NCBI RefSeq assembly: GCF_003054045.1
Contig: NZ_QBKH01000004.1
Coordinates: 496,001-560,000 of the forward strand
Length of the DNA stretch: 64,000 nt
Reading direction: 5' to 3'
Source: Sphingobacterium faecium
GTDB taxonomy: Bacteria > Bacteroidota > Bacteroidia > Sphingobacteriales > Sphingobacteriaceae
The translations under genes and the position numbers were made by a program. Within the stretch, counting starts at the first letter, position 1; each line of letters starts with the position of its first letter. The notes below the pieces were generated by a model that did no database searches, was not told where the DNA came from, and saw nothing but the letters and a program-made list of their open reading frames with translations. This document shows positions 54,940-63,994 of the stretch, in pieces.

Positions 54940-56238
54940 ATGAAGAAGCTAATCTGTTTTACATTACTATTTATTTTGGTATGTTCCACTTATGCTCAAA
55001 ACCAAGTCAAAGAAGAGTCTATCCGCTTATTTTTTAATGAACTCAAGGCAGCATCAGATGGAGCGAAACAATTATGGAATCAAGATCTGTATGGTCCTAC
55101 CCTATTGATTGATCCCAGTACCCGAAAAATATATGCAAATGAATCGGATAACATGGGAATTCTAAAGCCTGCTGGCGACATTTATATGGGAATATTACCT
55201 GATGAGATCAATATTTCCAACACGGCTTTGGACTGGAACGGTAAACGTTGGGCGATGATCATGCTACCTCTTCCAGAAAATAAAGATGACCGCGTCAACC
55301 TGCTTGCGCATGAGTCATTTCATCGCATACAGCCTGATCTGGGATTTGCACTGCACAATGCAGATAATAAACATCTTGACGAAATGGAAGGAAGGATAAG
55401 TCTTCGACTTGAAATGGAGGCTTTGAAAAAAGCACTTCGTTCATCAGGTCAAGATGAAATAAAAAAACACTTGACGAATGCGTTGTTTTTTAGGAAATAT
55501 CGTTACAAACAATTTGCAGAAGGTGCAGTAAATGAAAATCTGCTGGAGATGAATGAGGGAATTGCGGAGTATACAGGAATAATTGTGACCAGTAGACAGG
55601 ATGAACAAACAAAATCCTATTTAATTAATGGTATGGAGCGTTTACTGAAAAACCGAACTTTTGTGCGCTCATTTGCCTATCAAACTATTCCTTCTTATGG
55701 CTACATACTTTATAAAAAGGATAATGAATGGAATAAGCAGATTAACGCTAATACAGATTTAACAGCCTTTTTTATCAAAAAATTCGAACTTAAAATCCCA
55801 AATCCAACACAACAGATTTTCAAAAAATTAGCAACAGCTTATAATGGGAAGATCATCTTTGAAGAAGAGACAACTAGAGACATCGGAAACAAAAGAGTAG
55901 TAAAGGCGTACAAAGAAAAATTTGTCGAATCGCCTCATTTTGAAATAAAGTTTGAAAGCATGAATTACTCTTTTGACCCCAGGACCATTATTCCTATTGG
56001 ACAATATGGTACGTACTATCCTACAACTCGAATCACAGATAATTGGGGTATTCTTACTGTTGAAAAAGGAGGATTGATCAGTGCTGACTGGGGAAAAATT
56101 TCACTTTCTATTCCGATTTCGATTGAAAAGAATCTAATTAAGGGGGATGGATGGATACTTGAGCTTCGCGATCAATATACCATTGAGATAGATGAACAAA
56201 AAAGAAATTATTATTTGAAAAAAGTCGTCCAATATTAA
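54940..56238 (+). CDS. Putative secreted zinc metallopeptidase
   Basis: 432 aa with signal peptide (KLICFTLLFILVCSTYAQ). HESFH at residues 124-128 is an HExxH zinc motif, and MNEGIAEYTG (Glu 206 or 210) about 80 residues later could supply the third ligand, as in gluzincins. The remainder is beta-rich and unassigned. I do not recognise the family. It is monocistronic. Confidence 0.65.
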   Translation: MKKLICFTLLFILVCSTYAQNQVKEESIRLFFNELKAASDGAKQLWNQDLYGPTLLIDPSTRKIYANESDNMGILKPAGDIYMGILPDEINISNTALDWNGKRWAMIMLPLPENKDDRVNLLAHESFHRIQPDLGFALHNADNKHLDEMEGRISLRLEMEALKKALRSSGQDEIKKHLTNALFFRKYRYKQFAEGAVNENLLEMNEGIAEYTGIIVTSRQDEQTKSYLINGMERLLKNRTFVRSFAYQTIPSYGYILYKKDNEWNKQINANTDLTAFFIKKFELKIPNPTQQIFKKLATAYNGKIIFEEETTRDIGNKRVVKAYKEKFVESPHFEIKFESMNYSFDPRTIIPIGQYGTYYPTTRITDNWGILTVEKGGLISADWGKISLSIPISIEKNLIKGDGWILELRDQYTIEIDEQKRNYYLKKVVQY

Positions 56239-56501
56239 GTTTTTTAATCCATTTTAACTCAGCATGTACGGTTTCAAAGGAAACGCTTACCTATTGATTG
56301 GTATAATACTGTCAAAAGAATTGTGTCTTGATTGGTTTTGGAATGGATTCTTTTGTTTTATGAATTTTGTGGGAGCAGATCGCTATGTGGGGTACAAAAA
56401 TGTAAAATGAGCTGTTGTTTTTTGTGGCTCAAGCAAAACGTTTTTAGACATTAATTGTTCTGATGATATTGATTAATGTTTATACTTCGTATTTTAGCTA
56501 C

Positions 56502-56978
56502 ATGAATATAAAAAGATTGACCATCATTTTTATTGGATTATTATCATGTTTTGGAGTATTTGCACAAAATAACCCACTACCAGCGCATAATAATTGGATA
56601 TTTGGACCTTCTGTAGGTTATCAATACCAAAGTGGAAGTTTCTTGAAAGCCTCTGCTTGGGGATTATTTGCACCTAATGAAACGCAATATATGAAAATTG
56701 ATGCAGGAGCAAATTTTACTTGGATGGGTGGCAAGATAACAGTTATCCCTGAATTGGGATTTACTTATTATGTCAATGACTTTATTTTACTCCCTTTTGT
56801 AAAAGCTGAATTGACACCCTATACGGTAACGCCCAAGGTTGGAATTAGCCTATTCTCTCTTATTGATTTTGGTGTAGGCTATGGCTTTGATTACCATACA
56901 AAAAAAGATTTTAAGCAGATTAAAGGTGTCAATTTATCTTTAGGTGTCAATATTCCCTTAAACTTTCATCTTTATTAA
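56502..56978 (+). CDS. Small secreted beta-barrel-like protein (tandem copy 1)
   Basis: 158 aa from ATG 56502, which starts a signal peptide (IKRLTIIFIGLLSCFGVFAQ); an ATG 13 codons earlier would spoil it. The mature part has amphipathic strands (WIFGPSVGYQYQSGSFLKA, DAGANFTWMGGKITVIPELGF, TPYTVTPKVGISLFSLIDFGVGYGFD, GVNLSLGVNIPLNFHLY), suggesting a small outer-membrane barrel. A paralogue follows after 8 bp. Confidence 0.72.
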   Translation: MNIKRLTIIFIGLLSCFGVFAQNNPLPAHNNWIFGPSVGYQYQSGSFLKASAWGLFAPNETQYMKIDAGANFTWMGGKITVIPELGFTYYVNDFILLPFVKAELTPYTVTPKVGISLFSLIDFGVGYGFDYHTKKDFKQIKGVNLSLGVNIPLNFHLY

Positions 56979-56986
56979 GCGTGACT

Positions 56987-57445
56987 ATGAAGAAATTTGT
57001 TATTAAAGTGATTGGTGTTGCTTTATTCAGTATTTGTCTACAGGCGAAAGCGCAGGAAACCTTATATGGTCCTACGGTGAGTTACCAATACCAAAAAGGG
57101 AGTGCTATAAAAACTGGGGGCTATTTTGCATTCGCTTTTTTAGGCGAAAATATTTTGAAAACGGATGTAACAGCTAATTTCACCTGGACCCAGAGCAAGT
57201 TTGCTGTAATTCCTGAACTTGCTGTTTCCTTCTATCCACAGTCTTGGGTAGTTGCACCCTTTGTGCGGACAGAAATCACCCCGTATACCTTAACTCCAAA
57301 GGTGGGAATCTCGTTGGCGACTATTTTAGATCTGGATTTTGGATATGGATTTTCGACTGCTGATAAACAAGATTACCGTCCAATCAAGGGATTTACAGCT
57401 TCTCTACGTTTTAACATTCCACTCAACTACAAACTCAATATGTAG
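56987..57445 (+). CDS. Small secreted beta-barrel-like protein (tandem copy 2)
   Basis: 152 aa from ATG 56987; signal peptide MKKFVIKVIGVALFSICLQAKAQ. Alignable along its length with the gene before it (LYGPTVSYQYQKGSAIK, VTANFTWTQSKFAVIPELAVSF, TPYTLTPKVGISLATILDLDFGYGFS, TASLRFNIPLNYKLNM), so the pair arose by duplication. Function unknown; probably an outer-membrane barrel. Confidence 0.72.
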   Translation: MKKFVIKVIGVALFSICLQAKAQETLYGPTVSYQYQKGSAIKTGGYFAFAFLGENILKTDVTANFTWTQSKFAVIPELAVSFYPQSWVVAPFVRTEITPYTLTPKVGISLATILDLDFGYGFSTADKQDYRPIKGFTASLRFNIPLNYKLNM

Positions 57446-57461
57446 TTTTCCGTTTATCCAT

Positions 57462-57485
57462 GATAATGGATAAACTAGCAAGTAT
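57462..57485 (+). terminator. Hairpin after the tandem barrel genes
   Basis: GTTTATCCAT pairs with ATGGATAAAC around GATA. It lacks a T-tract, so termination is uncertain. Confidence 0.5.
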
Positions 57486-57533
57486 CGCTACTTTCAATCC
57501 TAGCGATTTATATTTAAAGTGAAAGATTAAATA

Positions 57534-58580
57534 ATGAAAGATTTTACGCATTTGCACCAACCGACAGGTCGGCTGATTCACGATCATGAAAAGGATTATC
57601 TTTTTTTTGGAGGAACAGCATACTTAGGACTGTTGGTCAATGAAGCATACATTGATTTATATAAAGAAGGTTTATCCAAGTACGGACTAAATAATGGAAC
57701 CTCCCGCAATAATAACATACAACTTGATATTTTTGATTTGGCGGAGCATCGTGCTGCAAGTCGATTTGGTTTTGATGGCGCACTTCTAGTATCCAGTGGT
57801 TATTTGGCTGCGCAGATGGTTGTAAAATCCCTTTCTAATGGAAGAAAACTTCTATATGCTCCTCATAGTCATCCTGCGCTCTGGTTGGATACAAATCCGA
57901 ACGTGGATGGAAATATGGACTCGTGGCTTCGCGAAATGGTACAAAAGATCAATGATACGAATGAGGATGATGAATTTGTTATCGTCAGTAACGCCATGGA
58001 TAATTTGACTCCAGAACATTATGATTTCAGTCCATTATTAGCCATAAATCCAGATAAAAAGGTGATTTTGTTAGTCGATGATTCGCATGGAATTGGAGTG
58101 GTTCGTGCCAACAGCACTTCTATTGATCTATCCATATTTGATGATTCTGCAATTGAAGTTGTTGTTATTGCTTCATTGGCAAAAGGTTTGGGTACCGATG
58201 CAGGAATGATCTTGTCGTCCAATAAATGGATTGCAAGATTTCGGAAATCACCCTTTTTTACTGGCGCCTCCCCCGCTTCTCCCGCTTCGATGTATGCTTT
58301 TACACATTCGCAAGATATTTACATGTCCGAATTTGAAAAGCTTCAGCAGAATATCGAAATTTTCGCAAATTTAATTGGTGATCGTTTGAGCCATATCTCC
58401 AAATTTGCCGTTTTTAGTTCCAAAGATCCCGAGTTATATCAAAAATTAGTGCACAATGGATATCTCATCTCAAGTTTTCCATATCCTTTGGAAACTGACC
58501 CTCCTTTGAATCGAATCGTATTGAGTAGCCTACATCTGGAGGACGATTTAAAAAAATTAGCCCAGATAATTTGTACTTAA
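57534..58580 (+). CDS. PLP-dependent aminotransferase, alpha-oxoamine synthase-like
   Basis: 348 aa, fold type I. FFGGTAYLGLLVNEAYIDLYKEG, LLVSSGYLAAQM, LLVDDSHGIGVV (PLP-binding Asp and stacking His) and the PLP lysine in VIASLAKGLGTDAGMI resemble BioF, Kbl and serine palmitoyltransferase. It is divergent from the real BioF at 44 kb and lies alone, so it probably acts on another acyl donor or is an aminotransferase. Substrate not inferable. Confidence 0.82.
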   Translation: MKDFTHLHQPTGRLIHDHEKDYLFFGGTAYLGLLVNEAYIDLYKEGLSKYGLNNGTSRNNNIQLDIFDLAEHRAASRFGFDGALLVSSGYLAAQMVVKSLSNGRKLLYAPHSHPALWLDTNPNVDGNMDSWLREMVQKINDTNEDDEFVIVSNAMDNLTPEHYDFSPLLAINPDKKVILLVDDSHGIGVVRANSTSIDLSIFDDSAIEVVVIASLAKGLGTDAGMILSSNKWIARFRKSPFFTGASPASPASMYAFTHSQDIYMSEFEKLQQNIEIFANLIGDRLSHISKFAVFSSKDPELYQKLVHNGYLISSFPYPLETDPPLNRIVLSSLHLEDDLKKLAQIICT

Positions 58581-58604
58581 AAATAAAGTCATGGGCTTAT
58601 CATT

Positions 58605-58620
58605 TGTTTCACGTGGAATG
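58605..58620. promoter_or_regulatory. parS-like site 3, intergenic
   Basis: TGTTTCACGTGGAATG matches the parS consensus at 14 of 16 positions. It lies between the PLP enzyme and the HU gene. With the sites near 2.8 kb it argues for an origin-proximal segment. Confidence 0.72.
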
Positions 58621-58791
58621 ATAAAAATAAAATTAAAGGTTTGATATTCAGTAATAAAGTGTATTTTTGTGATTCTTTGAAAAATGAGTTTAGTGATGTA
58701 AAATGGCTAAGCTGTTGTAAATGATCTCCTTTAGAATAATTTTAAAATAAAAAAAATGGTTAAATTATTTCCAAACGTCATTTTAAAGAGA

Positions 58792-58799
58792 TACTTTTG
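58792..58799 (+). promoter_or_regulatory. -7 promoter box of the HU gene
   Basis: TACTTTTG matches TAnnTTTG, 58 bp before the HU ATG. The -33 box is weak (TTTC at about the right spacing). Confidence 0.5.
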
Positions 58800-58857
58800 C
58801 AACCCCAAAGTATATTTGGTTAAAGGTTGAGAAATAAATAATTACAGTAAAATTGAT

Positions 58858-59142
58858 ATGACTAAAGCAGAAATTATTGCAGAAATCTCTAACAAAACTG
58901 GCTTAGAGAAGGTAGATGTTCAAGAAACCGTAGAGGCATTCTTCAAAGTGGTTAAAAACGCAATGGTGGGTGGAGAAAATGTATACGTAAGAGGTTTTGG
59001 TAGCTTTGTTGTTAAAAAAAGAGCTGAAAAAACTGCTAGAAACATTTCTAAAAATACAGCGATCATCATCCCTGAACATTTCGTTCCTAGCTTCAAACCA
59101 GCAAAAGTATTTGTTGAGAAAGTAAAAAACGGCAATAAATAA
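58858..59142 (+). CDS. HU/IHF family DNA-binding protein
   Basis: 94 aa, one HU domain: MTKAEIIAEISNKTGLEKVDVQETVEAFF, NVYVRGFGSFVVKKRAEKTARNISKNTAIIIPEHFVPSFKPAKVF. The beta-arm with a proline (IIP) is present. It bends DNA and packs the nucleoid. It is 18 bp before the TPR gene and shares its transcript. Confidence 0.95.
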   Translation: MTKAEIIAEISNKTGLEKVDVQETVEAFFKVVKNAMVGGENVYVRGFGSFVVKKRAEKTARNISKNTAIIIPEHFVPSFKPAKVFVEKVKNGNK

Positions 59143-59160
59143 TCTTAAAAACAGATTAAA

Positions 59161-59991
59161 ATGGCGAAAACCAAACAGATTATAGTAGTAGGCGTGGTTG
59201 CAGCATTAGTTGCGGTACTATTTGCACAACCTATCAAAGGTTTGGTAAACGAGAAGGAGGAATCTGCTGAAACACAGCAACCTTCTTCTGAAATTAATTT
59301 GGAGAACATATCGTTAATGACAAAACAAGGATTAGATGCAAATTTAATCAAAGATATTTCCGATATTGAGACCCAAATTACAAAGTCATCTGGAGAAGAG
59401 AAGGTTTCTTTACTTCAAAAGTTGGCGGTAAAGTGGGACGATTTGGCAAAACCAGCTCCTCAAGGGTTCATTTACGAAGAGATGGCTAAAATTTCTCCGA
59501 AATATGAATACTGGTTGAAAGCAGGAAATTCATATCGTACTGCTTACACAAATTTACAAGACTCTACTTTAGCTCAAGCTTTGACTCAAAATGCAATTCG
59601 TTCATACGAAGCTGCTTTGAAATTAAACGCTGCTAGTTTAGAAGCGAAAACAGGATTGGGAGCTGCAATGGTCTCGGGTACAAATAACCCAATGGCTGGA
59701 ATTGCTTTACTTCGTGAAGTGGTTCAGGCAGATCCAAAAAATGTAGAAGCAAACAAAACTTTGGGATTGTTTTCATTACAATCTCGCCAGTTTGATAAAG
59801 CGATTGATCGTTTCAAAACAGTTATTGAATTGAAACCAGATGCGGAATCTTACTTTTATTTAGCCACAGGCTATGAAAATATTGGGATGAAAAGTGAGGC
59901 GGTTGCTGCTTTTAAACAAAGTAAACAATTAGCTGCTGACCCTTCCCTTTCACAATTTATCGATCGTAAGATCGCTGAGTTGAGTAAGTAA
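59161..59991 (+). CDS. TPR protein with N-terminal membrane anchor
   Basis: 276 aa. A hydrophobic segment near the start (IIVVGVVAALVAVLFAQPI) anchors it or serves as a signal. TPR-like units follow: AQALTQNAIRSYEAALKLNAASLEAKTGLGAAMV, ALLREVVQADPKNVEANKTLGLFSL, AIDRFKTVIELKPDAESYFYLATGYENIG and AVAAFKQSKQLAADPSL. It lies between the HU gene and a 29-aa basic protein gene, a common Bacteroidota neighbourhood before RNase G. Function unknown. Confidence 0.88.
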   Translation: MAKTKQIIVVGVVAALVAVLFAQPIKGLVNEKEESAETQQPSSEINLENISLMTKQGLDANLIKDISDIETQITKSSGEEKVSLLQKLAVKWDDLAKPAPQGFIYEEMAKISPKYEYWLKAGNSYRTAYTNLQDSTLAQALTQNAIRSYEAALKLNAASLEAKTGLGAAMVSGTNNPMAGIALLREVVQADPKNVEANKTLGLFSLQSRQFDKAIDRFKTVIELKPDAESYFYLATGYENIGMKSEAVAAFKQSKQLAADPSLSQFIDRKIAELSK

Positions 59992-60027
59992 TTAATTTAG
60001 TTTATAATCATTTAAAAAAAATTAGCT

Positions 60028-60117
60028 ATGCCAAGCGGAAAAAAAAGAAAAAGACACAAAATGGCTACTCACAAACGTAAAAAACGTTTAAGAAAAAATA
60101 GACACAAGAAAAAATAG
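60028..60117 (+). CDS. 29-aa basic AURKAIP1/COX24-like protein
   Basis: A short gene between the TPR protein and RNase G: MPSGKKRKRHKMATHKRKKR followed by LRKNRHKKK. It is 29 aa with about two thirds Lys/Arg/His. I recognise it as the tiny COX24-domain protein of Bacteroidota, probably ribosome-associated. It is preceded by a purine-poor but A-rich leader and followed by a terminator. Confidence 0.85.
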   Translation: MPSGKKRKRHKMATHKRKKRLRKNRHKKK

Positions 60118-60188
60118 TCTTTCTTGTATAAGACTTCTATAGTTTATTGCAGCATGAAAATAACGCAATTTTAGTATGGAAGTTTGAT

Positions 60189-60228
60189 AATCTACACGTA
60201 ATTTATTGCGTGTAGATTGTTTTTTTTT
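60189..60228 (+). terminator. Terminator before RNase G gene
   Basis: AATCTACACG (60189-60198) pairs with 60209-60218 around a 10-nt loop, then a run of T. Confidence 0.9.
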
Positions 60229-60308
60229 ATAAAAAACGTTCTTTAAGGTTTAATCAGATACAATAGAATTAGCAGGGTATGCTAATCTGTATCGTAAATA
60301 TGTAGCTG

Positions 60309-61862
60309 TTGGTAAAGGAATTAATTATTGATTCTACTCCTGAGAAAGGAGTTACTATTGCTTTGCTACAAGATAAGCAGCTTGTTGAACTAAATAGGGA
60401 AACGGTTAACAATAATTTTTCAGTTGGAGATATTTATCTTGGGCGAATCAAAAAAATTATGCCGGGATTAAATGCAGCATTTGTAGACGTAGGTTACGAA
60501 AAAGATGCTTTTCTCCACTATTTGGACTTAGGTCCTCAGGTTCAATCTTTGCTAAAACTTACTCGGATAGTAAAGAATGGCAGTTATCAAGAGAAACTGC
60601 TAAATAGTCTAAAACTTGAAAAGGACATCGATAAGGCTGGTAAGATATCTGATATCTTAAGCAAAAACATGCTTTTACCAGTTCAAATCGCAAAAGAACC
60701 AATATCAACAAAAGGACCTCGATTGAGCTCCGATCTATCTATTGCAGGTAGATTTGTCGTACTGGTACCTTTTTCAAGCGCGGTTTCCATATCCAAGCGA
60801 ATCAAAGGAAGTAATGAGCGTACACGTCTCAAGAAGATTGTCGAAGGAATAAAACCTCCAAACTTTGGAGTTATTATCCGTACGGTATCGGAAGGAAAAG
60901 GTGTAGATGAATTACAGAAGGATTTATTGGATTTAATCTCTAAGTGGGAAATATTTACCAAGCGACTTCGGACAGCTGAACCTCCTCAAAAAGTATTGGG
61001 TGAAATGGATAGAGCCTCTACCATCTTACGCGATCTATTGACAGATGAATTTACACATATTCATGTAAATGATCCTGTGATATATGAAGAGACAAAATCT
61101 TATGTCCAAGACATCTCTCCTGATTTAGAAAAAATTGTAAAACTTTATAAACATAAAGAACCAATTTTTGACCATTTTGGAGTAGAGAAACAAATTAAAG
61201 CTGCTTTTGGAAAAACTGTTACACTACAAGGTGGTGCTTATCTCGTAATCGAGCATACTGAAGCACTTCACGTCGTTGATGTCAACAGTGGTAATCGTTC
61301 TGCTAATAAAGAGAACCAAGAGGATAATGCGCTCCTGGTTAATATGGAAGCTGCAAAAGAAATTGCGCGTCAATTGCGCTTAAGAGATATGGGGGGTATC
61401 GTTGTTATCGATTTTATCGATATGCATAAACCTACTCATCGTAAAGAGTTATACAGCTTTTTGAAAGATTGTATGGCAACGGATCGCGCCAGACACACCA
61501 TACTACCTCCAAGTAAATTTGGACTAGTACAGATTACGCGTCAACGTGTTAGACCAGAAATGAATATTGTTACAAACGAGAAATGTCCCGCTTGTGATGG
61601 TACTGGTGAAATCCGATCAAGTATTGTCTTAATGGACGATATTGAAAATAATTTAAGTTTTATTCTACAAGAACAAAATGAAAAAGGAATATCACTATGT
61701 GTACATCCTTATATTGCCGCTTTTATTAAATCGGGCTTTATTTCAAAAAGAATAAAATGGTTTTTGAAGTTTCAAAAATGGATCAAAGTTGTTCCTGTCA
61801 CTTCATATTATTTAACGGAATTCCACTTCTTTAATGCTAAAGACGAGGAAATCAAGTTATAA
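60309..61862 (+). CDS. rng: Ribonuclease G/E family protein
   Basis: Endoribonuclease of rRNA maturation and mRNA decay. 517 aa, RNase G length. The start appears to be TTG at 60309 (VKELIIDSTPEKGVTIALL follows, typical of the family) because an ATG nearby is followed by a stop. An S1 domain with DIYLGRIKKIMPGLNAAFVDVGYEKDAFL, the catalytic region ALHVVDVNSGN and GGIVVIDFIDMHKPTHR (two metal-binding Asp), and the zinc-link CPACDGTG are all present. Confidence 0.95.
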   Translation: MVKELIIDSTPEKGVTIALLQDKQLVELNRETVNNNFSVGDIYLGRIKKIMPGLNAAFVDVGYEKDAFLHYLDLGPQVQSLLKLTRIVKNGSYQEKLLNSLKLEKDIDKAGKISDILSKNMLLPVQIAKEPISTKGPRLSSDLSIAGRFVVLVPFSSAVSISKRIKGSNERTRLKKIVEGIKPPNFGVIIRTVSEGKGVDELQKDLLDLISKWEIFTKRLRTAEPPQKVLGEMDRASTILRDLLTDEFTHIHVNDPVIYEETKSYVQDISPDLEKIVKLYKHKEPIFDHFGVEKQIKAAFGKTVTLQGGAYLVIEHTEALHVVDVNSGNRSANKENQEDNALLVNMEAAKEIARQLRLRDMGGIVVIDFIDMHKPTHRKELYSFLKDCMATDRARHTILPPSKFGLVQITRQRVRPEMNIVTNEKCPACDGTGEIRSSIVLMDDIENNLSFILQEQNEKGISLCVHPYIAAFIKSGFISKRIKWFLKFQKWIKVVPVTSYYLTEFHFFNAKDEEIKL

Positions 61863-61874
61863 TCGAAAGAAATT

Positions 61875-61907
61875 AAAAAGGGTTGATCCGCAAGGTCAAC
61901 CCTTTTT
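61875..61907. terminator. Bidirectional terminator between rng and miaA
   Basis: AAAAAGGGTTGA (61875-61886) pairs with TCAACCCTTTTT (61896-61907) around a 9-nt loop. Confidence 0.92.
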
Positions 61908-61922
61908 CTATTCATAACAATC

Positions 61923-62825
61923 CTAATCTATCCAATTGATCGTAATGCCATCTTTTTCCATTTTGCGGAAATAAGTCATCTGCCGTTTGGCATATCGATG
62001 TATTTCTGTCTCCAATTTCTTATAAAAATCAGCATAGTTTAACTCGCCCAAAAGATATTTAGAAACATACTTATATTCTAGACCATAATATTGGAGTTCT
62101 GCATGACTAATACCTGAAACTAATAATCCTTCTACTTCTGCTATAAGCCCTTCCTGTATACGCTGTTTTAGCCGGTTGGATATTTTCTCCCTTCTTAGTA
62201 TGACATCCGGATTTAATCCAATAACCAATGAATCTAGATTTTTATTATTCATGGGCGCTAATGAATGATGTTTTAGCCATTCTAGAATTTCTATTCCACG
62301 GATGATTCTTTTTTTTGTTGAGAGGTCTAAATAAAGATCTGGTGGCTTTTGGTATTTTGATAATCGAGCAAGCAGCTCTTGCTGATCAAATTGATATAGC
62401 GCTTCTTTAAATCCTGGCTCACTTGGTATCTGAGCATACTTGTTACCTTGAAGGACACTTTGAATATAAAGTCCTGTTCCTCCGCATAAAATAATACGCT
62501 TTTCCTGAAACATCAAAGATTCATAAACGCGTTGAAAATCTTCAATAAATTGACCTAAATGATATTTTTCTCCAGGCTCGCAGATATTAATAAGATGATG
62601 TGGAATATGGTCATACTCGGAAAGATCTTTACCAGTTCCGATATCCATACGGCGGTATACCTGACGGGAGTCAGCGCTAATGATTTCAGCATTTAATTCT
62701 TTCGCTATTTTGACCGCTAAGGCTGTCTTTCCAGAAGCTGTAGGGCCTAAAATCACAATTACTTTCTCCTTGGGCAATGTGGAAAGAGCCAAAGGAGAAA
62801 GTAATGTTTGTTGTTTATCTATCAC
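61923..62825 (-). CDS. miaA: tRNA dimethylallyltransferase MiaA
   Basis: Adds the dimethylallyl group to A37 of tRNAs reading codons that start with U. 300 aa. P-loop VILGPTASGKTALAVKIA, DSRQVYRRMDIGTGKD, PHHLINICEPGEKYHLGQF, CGGTGLYIQSVLQG and YAKRQMTYFRKMEK match. The start is GTG 62823-62825, overlapping the upstream TGA (GTGA); a start nearer the P-loop is possible. It is linked to the oxidoreductase gene. Confidence 0.95.
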   Translation of the reverse strand: MIDKQQTLLSPLALSTLPKEKVIVILGPTASGKTALAVKIAKELNAEIISADSRQVYRRMDIGTGKDLSEYDHIPHHLINICEPGEKYHLGQFIEDFQRVYESLMFQEKRIILCGGTGLYIQSVLQGNKYAQIPSEPGFKEALYQFDQQELLARLSKYQKPPDLYLDLSTKKRIIRGIEILEWLKHHSLAPMNNKNLDSLVIGLNPDVILRREKISNRLKQRIQEGLIAEVEGLLVSGISHAELQYYGLEYKYVSKYLLGELNYADFYKKLETEIHRYAKRQMTYFRKMEKDGITINWID

Positions 62826-63994
62826 ACAACAAATTTAGTCCATTTTTCAGAACCATTATTGTTATTGACAACATTTTCTATAAAAGCCATACCGCGTACA
62901 CCTTCGTGCACCTGAGGGAAATCTTGCATTTCTGCAGTTGGAGTATTGCCTTCTAATTTTGCAGAAACGGTTTGAGCAAAATTACGGTAAATATTACCAA
63001 ACGATTCTAGCAATCCTTCTGGATGGCCTGCAGGGATACGGGTATTGTGACCTGTAAATGAACTCAATTGATTTGGACTGTTGTAGCTATTTCCTGTACG
63101 GAATACTTGACGTGGCTCACCTAACATTTTTATGATTAAGTTATTAGGATCTTCATTTGCCCATTCCAAACCGCCATGCTCACCATAGATCCGGATTCTT
63201 AATGCATTCTCTTCTCCGGCAGCAATCTGTGATGCCCAAAGCATGCCTTTGGCTCCATCTTCAAAACGTAATAAAACAGAACCATCATCATCCAAATGTC
63301 TACCTTCTACAAAAGTAGTTAAGTCAGCACATAATTCGGTGATTTTTAATCCTGAAATATATTCTGCAAGGTGAGCAGCATGTACACCGATATCACCCAT
63401 TGCTAACGATTTTCCTGATTTTGCAGGATCAGCGCGCCATGCAGCACCAGCATTCCCTTCACGTTCGGTCAGTTTACTCAACCATCCTTGAGGATATTCG
63501 ACAACGATTTTTCGAATTTTACCGAAATGACCTGCTTTTACCATAGCTTTAGCTTGTTTTACCATTGGGTAACCCGAGTAAGTATGTGTTAAGCAAAGTG
63601 TTTTGTTTGTGCTTTTTACAATATCTTCCAAAGATTTCGCTTCCTCTAATGTCAGTGTCATTGGTTTCTCAATAACGACATTGAATCCATTTTCTAAAGC
63701 CATCTTAGCTGGCGGATAGTGCATGAAATTAGGAGTAACGATTGTTAGGAAATCCATGCGTTCTCCTTCCGGAAGTTGACTTTCTTTTAAAATCATCTCC
63801 TCATAATTTGCATAACAACGGTTTTCTGGAATGAATAAATCTTCTGCAGACTGTTTGTTGATTTCAGGGTTGATACTGAATGAACCACATACAAGTTCGA
63901 TTTTACCATCCATATTTGCTGCAATACGGTGTACGGCGCCAATGAAAGCATCATTGCCACCTCCGACCATACCCATTCGTAGTTTTCTCTTCAT
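62822..63994 (-). CDS. Gfo/Idh/MocA family oxidoreductase
   Basis: 390 aa. NAD(P)-binding Rossmann fold at the N-terminus (RMGMVGGGNDAFIGAVHRIAAN), the EKPMT motif in NGFNVVIEKPMTLTLEEAKSL, the sugar-binding half with AWRADPAKSGKSLAMGDIGVHAAHLAEYISG. No Tat or Sec signal is apparent, so it is likely cytoplasmic. Substrate is a sugar or polyol, unspecified. Last gene in the window, transcribed leftward into miaA. Confidence 0.92.
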   Translation of the reverse strand: MKRKLRMGMVGGGNDAFIGAVHRIAANMDGKIELVCGSFSINPEINKQSAEDLFIPENRCYANYEEMILKESQLPEGERMDFLTIVTPNFMHYPPAKMALENGFNVVIEKPMTLTLEEAKSLEDIVKSTNKTLCLTHTYSGYPMVKQAKAMVKAGHFGKIRKIVVEYPQGWLSKLTEREGNAGAAWRADPAKSGKSLAMGDIGVHAAHLAEYISGLKITELCADLTTFVEGRHLDDDGSVLLRFEDGAKGMLWASQIAAGEENALRIRIYGEHGGLEWANEDPNNLIIKMLGEPRQVFRTGNSYNSPNQLSSFTGHNTRIPAGHPEGLLESFGNIYRNFAQTVSAKLEGNTPTAEMQDFPQVHEGVRGMAFIENVVNNNNGSEKWTKFVV

